Source of the DNA: Corynebacterium mastitidis DSM 44356
Lineage (GTDB): Bacteria; Actinomycetota; Actinomycetes; Mycobacteriales; Mycobacteriaceae
DNA length: 64,000 nucleotides
Reading direction: 5' to 3'
NCBI RefSeq assembly: GCF_000375365.1
Contig: NZ_AQXB01000002.1
Span: 299,185 to 363,184, forward strand
The position numbers were made by a program, and so were the translations under genes. A model generated the notes under the pieces. That model did no database searches. It saw only the letters and a list, made by a program, of their open reading frames with translations, and had not been told where the DNA came from. Below, piece by piece: positions 60,286 through 64,000 of the stretch. Numbering within the stretch: the first letter of the stretch is position 1; the number at the start of each line of letters is the position of its first letter.

Positions 60286-61221
60286 TTAATCGCGGATGTC
60301 CTCGTAGAGCACGGTGGAGACGTAGCGCTCGCCAAAGTCCGCCACCACGGTCACGATGGTCTTGCCCTTGTTCTCCGGGCGGGAGGCCAGGTCCACGGCG
60401 GCCTTGATGTTCGCGCCGGTGGAGATGCCGCCCAGGATGCCCTCCTCCACGCCGAGCTTGCGGGACCACTCGATGGCCTCCTCGTTGCTCACCGTCAAGA
60501 CGTCGTCGAGCACCTTGCGGTCCAGCACCTCGGGGATGAAGTTGGCGCCGATGCCCTGGATCTTGTGGGGGCCCGCCTTGCCCTCGGTCAGCAGCGGGGA
60601 GGCGGAGGGCTCGACCGCGTAGATCTTGGCCTCGGGGTTGCGCTCCTTGAGCACCTGGCCCACGCCGGTCACGGTGCCGCCGGTGCCAAAGCCGGCCACG
60701 AACACGTCCACCTTGCCCTCGGTGTCCTCCCAGATCTCCTCGGCGGTGGTGGCGCGGTGGATGGCGGGGTTGGCGGGGTTGGCAAACTGCCGGGCCAGGA
60801 TGGCGCCCTCGCGCGCGGCGACGATCTCGTTGGCCTTGTCCACGGCCCCCTGCATACCCGCGGAGCCGGGGGTGAGCACGATCTCCGCGCCGTAGGCGCG
60901 CAGCATGACGCGGCGCTCGGCGGACATGGTCTCCGGCATGGTGAGCACCACGTTATAGCCCTTGGCCGCGCCCACCAGGGCCAGGGCGATGCCGGTGTTG
61001 CCGGAGGTGGCCTCCACGATGGTGCCGCCGGGGCGCAGCTCGCCGGCCTTTTCGGCGGCGTCGATAATGGCCTTGCCGATGCGGTCCTTGACGCTGTTGG
61101 CGGGGTTAAAGGACTCCACCTTCACCAGGATCTCGGCGTCGAGGTCCTTGGTGAGGCTGTGCAGGCGCACCAGGGGGGTGCGTCCGATGGTGTCCGTGAT
61201 GTTGTCGTAGATGCGTGCCAT
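60286..61221 (-). CDS. cysK: Cysteine synthase A (O-acetylserine sulfhydrylase)
   Basis: Forms cysteine from O-acetylserine and sulfide with PLP. 311 residues. The PLP lysine is Lys45 in [12 protein letters not shown]; the substrate loop is [12 protein letters not shown]; the phosphate-binding loop is [12 protein letters not shown]. Start ATG 61221 ([19 protein letters not shown]) is the conserved one. It is divergent from ramA across 322 nt that contain palindromes and G-tracts. Confidence 0.96.
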   Translation of the reverse strand: MARIYDNITDTIGRTPLVRLHSLTKDLDAEILVKVESFNPANSVKDRIGKAIIDAAEKAGELRPGGTIVEATSGNTGIALALVGAAKGYNVVLTMPETMSAERRVMLRAYGAEIVLTPGSAGMQGAVDKANEIVAAREGAILARQFANPANPAIHRATTAEEIWEDTEGKVDVFVAGFGTGGTVTGVGQVLKERNPEAKIYAVEPSASPLLTEGKAGPHKIQGIGANFIPEVLDRKVLDDVLTVSNEEAIEWSRKLGVEEGILGGISTGANIKAAVDLASRPENKGKTIVTVVADFGERYVSTVLYEDIRD

Positions 61222-61543
61222 GATCCTTACACTCCTTGCGTTGTTCATGGGCCGGTTTTGTGGGGGCGGCCGTGGCGGCGCGCCGATGGGGCTCACTCTA
61301 CACCATTTTGGTAGACAGACCTGTTCACCATGAGTGAACGGGTGTGTTCCTTATGCGGTGTGCGGACCCGGATGGGTGCCCGCTTTTTTGCACTCCCCCG
61401 GGGTGGGGGTGGTTCCGTGGTGGGGAAGGTAGTTCCCTTTGCCCCCATTAGGGGGTTAGAATTGACAGATGATGTCCATTGCCCAACTCCCCGCGCGGTG
61501 TGCCGCTGTGCCGCCGCACGGGGCGTTCTAGGAGGAGCTTGCC
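61222..61543. promoter_or_regulatory. cysK/ramA divergent control region
   Basis: No gene is seen in this 322-nt gap. Toward cysK: TAGAGT as a possible -10 near 61298-61303 (minus), TAGAC (61312-61316) as half of an McbR-like site, and the perfect palindrome GTTCAC-N5-GTGAAC (61323-61339). Toward ramA: a cluster of G/C runs (CCCCCGGGGTGGGGGTGG around 61395, TGGGGA around 61421, and CCCCCATTAGGGGG at 61442-61455). These fit the loose RamA motif (runs of 4-6 G flanked by A/T), so ramA may control itself. TAGAAT (61457-61462) is a candidate -10, and AGGAGGAG is the ramA ribosome site. Confidence 0.5.
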
Positions 61544-62386
61544 ATGGATGCTCAGCGGATTCGGGATGACGAGGACGCCATCCGCGCTGCTTTGACCTCG
61601 CTCAAGACGGCCACCGGCATCCCGGTGACCATGTTTGCCAGCGTCACCACCGGGCGTCGGCTGCAAATCACCCACTGGGTGGGGCTGCGCACTCCTGCCC
61701 TGCACAACCTCATCATCGAGCCCGGGGTGGGGGTGGGCGGCCGCGTGGTCACCACCCGCCGCCCCGTGGGGGTGAGCGACTACGCCCGCGCCAGCCTGAT
61801 CTCCCACGAGAAGGACCAGGTGATCCAGGACGAGGGCCTGTACTCCCTGGTGGCGGTGCCGGTGATCGTGCGCCGGGAGATTCGCGGCGTCCTCTACGTG
61901 GGCGTGCACAGCCCGGTGCGGCTGGGGGACAAGGTGATCGAGGAGGTCACCATGACCGCGAGGACGCTCGAGCAGGACTTCGCAGTGAACGAGGCCATGC
62001 GCACGGCGGCCTTCGCCAAGGCGGGCTCGCTCAAGGTGGGCCGGGGCGGCAACGCCGCGGAGTGGGAGCAGTTGCGCTCCACCCACTCCCGCCTGCGCAT
62101 GCTGGCCAATCGCATCTCTGAGGACGACGTCCGCCGGGAGCTGGAGCTGGTGTGCGACGAGATGATTAGCCCCGCGCCGGTCAAGCAGTCCACCAAGCTC
62201 TCCGCCCGGGAGCTGGACGTGCTCTCCTGCGTGGCCCTGGGGCACACCAACGTGGAGGCCGCCGAGGAGATGGGCATCGGGCCGGAGACCGTGAAGAGCT
62301 ATCTGCGCTCGGTCATGCGCAAGCTCGGCGCGCACACCCGCTACGAGGCGGTCAACGCCGCGCGCCGCATAGGCGCCCTGCCCTGA
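61544..62386 (+). CDS. ramA: LuxR-type regulator of acetate metabolism RamA
   Basis: A 280-residue transcription factor with an N-terminal GAF-like sensory half (VTMFASVTTGRRLQITHWVG, GVGVGGRVVTTRRPVGVSDYARA) and a C-terminal LuxR HTH (KLSARELDVLSCVALGHTNVEAAEEMGIGPETVKSYLRSVMRKLGAH). Length, architecture and place next to cysK-cysE match C. glutamicum RamA, a global regulator of acetate, TCA-cycle and cell-wall genes. Strong AGGAGG ribosome site. RamB or other LuxR paralogues are less likely given the synteny. Confidence 0.92.
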   Translation: MDAQRIRDDEDAIRAALTSLKTATGIPVTMFASVTTGRRLQITHWVGLRTPALHNLIIEPGVGVGGRVVTTRRPVGVSDYARASLISHEKDQVIQDEGLYSLVAVPVIVRREIRGVLYVGVHSPVRLGDKVIEEVTMTARTLEQDFAVNEAMRTAAFAKAGSLKVGRGGNAAEWEQLRSTHSRLRMLANRISEDDVRRELELVCDEMISPAPVKQSTKLSARELDVLSCVALGHTNVEAAEEMGIGPETVKSYLRSVMRKLGAHTRYEAVNAARRIGALP

Positions 62387-62454
62387 TCGGGTCCGCCCTG
62401 CGCCGGGGAGCGCGCCGGTAGCCGGGCGTGGCGGTAGCCGCTAGGGTCAAAGGG

Positions 62455-63711
62455 GTGAAAGATCGTTTTGTGGTGACAGGTGGTGCCCGGCTTCAGGGGG
62501 CCGTGAAGGTAAGCGGCGCAAAGAACAGCGTGCTCAAGCTCATGGCGGCGGCCCTGCTCGCCGAGGGCACGACCACGCTGCGCAACTGCCCGGAGATTCT
62601 CGACGTCCCCCTCATGCAGAAGGTCCTCGAGGGGCTGGGGTGCTACGTCACTATCGACGGCCCCGTGGTGCGCATCACGACCCCGGCCATGCCCGCCAGC
62701 GACGCCGACTTCGACGCCGTGCGCCAGTTCCGGGCCTCCGTGTGCGTGCTCGGCCCCCTCACCGCCCGCTGCGGGCGCGCCGTGGTGGCCCTCCCCGGCG
62801 GCGACGCCATCGGCTCCCGCCCCCTGGACATGCACCAGTCCGGCCTGGAAAAGCTCGGCGCCCGCACCCGCATCCAGCACGGCGCGGTGGTCGCGGAGGC
62901 CGACGCCCTGCGCGGCGGCTCCATCGTGCTCGACTTCCCCTCGGTGGGGGCCACCGAGAACATCCTCACCGCCGCCGTCCTGGCCCAGGGCCGCACCGTG
63001 CTGGACAACGCCGCCCGCGAGCCGGAGATCATCGACCTCTGCGAGATGCTCACCTCCATGGGGGCGCGCATCGAGGGCGCGGGCACCTCCACCATCACTA
63101 TCGACGGCGTGGAGCGCCTGCACCCCACGGACCACGAGGTCATCGGTGACCGGATCGTGGCGGGCACCTGGGCGTATGCCGCCGCGATGACGCGCGGCGA
63201 CATCACCGTGGGCGGCATCTCCCCCCGGCACCTGCACCTCCCGCTGGAGAAGCTGAAGATGGCGGGCGCGGAGATCGAGACGTACGAGACCGGGTTCCGG
63301 GTGCGCATGAACCGCCGCCCCTCCGCCGTGGACTACCAGACGCTGCCTTTCCCGGGCTTCCCCACGGACCTCCAGCCCATGTCCATCGGCATCTCCGCCG
63401 TGGCGCAGGGAACCTCGGTGATCACCGAGAACGTCTTTGAGTCCCGGTTCCGCTTTGTGGACGAGATGCTGCGCCTGGGGGCCGACGCCACCGTGGACGG
63501 GCACCACGTGGTGGTGCGGGGGATGGAGTGCCTCTCCTCCACGGAGGTGTGGTCCTCCGACATCCGCGCCGGGGCGGGCCTGGTGCTGGCCGCGCTCGTC
63601 TCCGACGGGCAAACCGTGGTGCACGACGTCCACCACATCGACCGCGGGTATCCCCGCTTCGTGGAGAACCTGCGCTCGCTCGGGGCGACCATCGAGCGCG
63701 TATCCGAGTAG
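62455..63711 (+). CDS. murA: UDP-GlcNAc 1-carboxyvinyltransferase, Cys-to-Asp (fosfomycin-insensitive) type
   Basis: First committed step of peptidoglycan precursor synthesis: enolpyruvyl transfer from PEP to UDP-GlcNAc. 418 residues of the inverse alpha/beta barrel. Lys22-Asn23 in [16 protein letters not shown] is the substrate pair. The mobile loop reads [12 protein letters not shown] with Asp117 where most bacteria have the fosfomycin-alkylated Cys (Cys115 in E. coli). GTG 62455 ([14 protein letters not shown]) lies 7 nt after TAGGGT, probably leaderless. It is followed by the rRNA operon promoter, a gene order conserved with mycobacteria. Confidence 0.96.
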   Translation: MKDRFVVTGGARLQGAVKVSGAKNSVLKLMAAALLAEGTTTLRNCPEILDVPLMQKVLEGLGCYVTIDGPVVRITTPAMPASDADFDAVRQFRASVCVLGPLTARCGRAVVALPGGDAIGSRPLDMHQSGLEKLGARTRIQHGAVVAEADALRGGSIVLDFPSVGATENILTAAVLAQGRTVLDNAAREPEIIDLCEMLTSMGARIEGAGTSTITIDGVERLHPTDHEVIGDRIVAGTWAYAAAMTRGDITVGGISPRHLHLPLEKLKMAGAEIETYETGFRVRMNRRPSAVDYQTLPFPGFPTDLQPMSIGISAVAQGTSVITENVFESRFRFVDEMLRLGADATVDGHHVVVRGMECLSSTEVWSSDIRAGAGLVLAALVSDGQTVVHDVHHIDRGYPRFVENLRSLGATIERVSE

Positions 63712-63743
63712 CTTCTCTGAAAATGTGCCTGTGACCTGGTTGT

Positions 63744-64000
63744 TTGTGTGGGTGTGGGTGGGTGTGTAGATTAGTGCGAGTCGCCGCGACAGCAACCAAC
63801 CAGGTACTAGCCGGTTGGGTTTGTGGTCGGTGGTGGTGTTGTGTGAGAACTCGATAGCGTACTGATGCACTTGATGATTATAGGAATCTCTTGTGTGCAG
63901 AAACACCCAGCATGCCATATGTTTGTTGGTGTTTTTGTTCATCCATCCACCCCTTATGTTGCCACGCCTGGTGGTGTGGCGCGTGGGGTGTGTGCCAGTC
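63744..64000 (+). promoter_or_regulatory. rRNA operon promoter and boxA-like leader (16S gene beyond window)
   Basis: TTGTGT (63744-63749), 17-bp spacer, TAGATT (63767-63772) is a candidate promoter. GTTGTGTGAGAACTCGATAG (63838-63857) resembles the actinobacterial rrn antitermination boxA (TGTTTGAGAACTCAATAG as I recall it). A small CCAACC/GGTTGG hairpin lies near 63796-63818. No protein gene is seen. The AT-rich, GT-rich leader and position behind murA suggest the 16S rRNA gene starts within a few hundred bases after the window. Confidence 0.6.

Overview
The window is chromosomal DNA from a high-GC actinobacterium, almost certainly a Corynebacterium. The evidence is gene content and order: purB-purC, a pabA/pabB fusion, protease II, dctA, purSQL, purF-purM, DUF3073, mshD, pstSCAB, a CoA-transferase of the ActA type, cysE-cysK, ramA, and murA directly upstream of an rRNA operon leader. 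This resembles the region I remember from Corynebacterium glutamicum (roughly purB to ramA). Many genes start 6-8 nt after a TANNNT -10 hexamer with no room for a ribosome binding site, which points to leaderless transcripts, common in this group.

Layout. 1-12.7 kb: purine genes (purB 3' end, purC, purS, purQ, purL) interleaved with a MarR regulator, folate genes (pabAB plus a PabC-like protein), protease II, dctA and a DUF2334-like protein. 12.8-30.2 kb: an iron/siderophore block. It holds two FecCD permeases, an ATPase and a substrate-binding lipoprotein. A divergent MbtK-like acyltransferase faces a free-standing adenylation enzyme. These are followed by a 2228-residue NRPS read as C-A-T-E-C-T-TE, an MbtG-like lysine N6-hydroxylase, and a siderophore-interacting protein fused to a methyltransferase-like domain. 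Candidate DtxR boxes precede three transcription units, so the block looks like an iron-repressed hydroxamate siderophore locus. 30-34.4 kb: an Lrp/LysE pair, a highly structured stretch carrying a possible 43-residue ORF, and a second iron ABC operon with its own candidate DtxR box but no binding-protein gene beside it.

34.5-53 kb: housekeeping genes (thioesterase, SCP-like protein, purF, purM, DUF3073, YgfZ, PabC, nitrobindin-like protein, lipid kinase, LmeA-like protein, mshD, pstSCAB, phoU, dusB, CoA-transferase). 53-59.3 kb: tRNA-Lys, a broken gamma-glutamylcyclotransferase, ThrE, CsoR and tRNA-Glu. Two identical tRNA-Asp genes then bracket a visibly more AT-rich 3.7-kb segment: an orphan HipB/Y4mF-like repressor, LysR, a cyclophilin-like protein, a zinc alcohol dehydrogenase and a sugar acetyltransferase. 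tRNA-Phe follows. 59.3-64 kb: a GNAT protein, cysE, cysK, ramA, murA (with Asp in place of the fosfomycin-target Cys), and the promoter and boxA-like leader of an rRNA operon whose 16S gene lies beyond the window.

The most promising system is the NRPS siderophore locus: mycobactin-type hydroxylysine enzymes joined to a small NRPS whose second module lacks its own A domain, plus a reductase-methyltransferase fusion. No salicylate, phenyloxazoline, MbtH or phosphopantetheinyl-transferase gene is visible. No database search was run; all family calls come from reading motifs.
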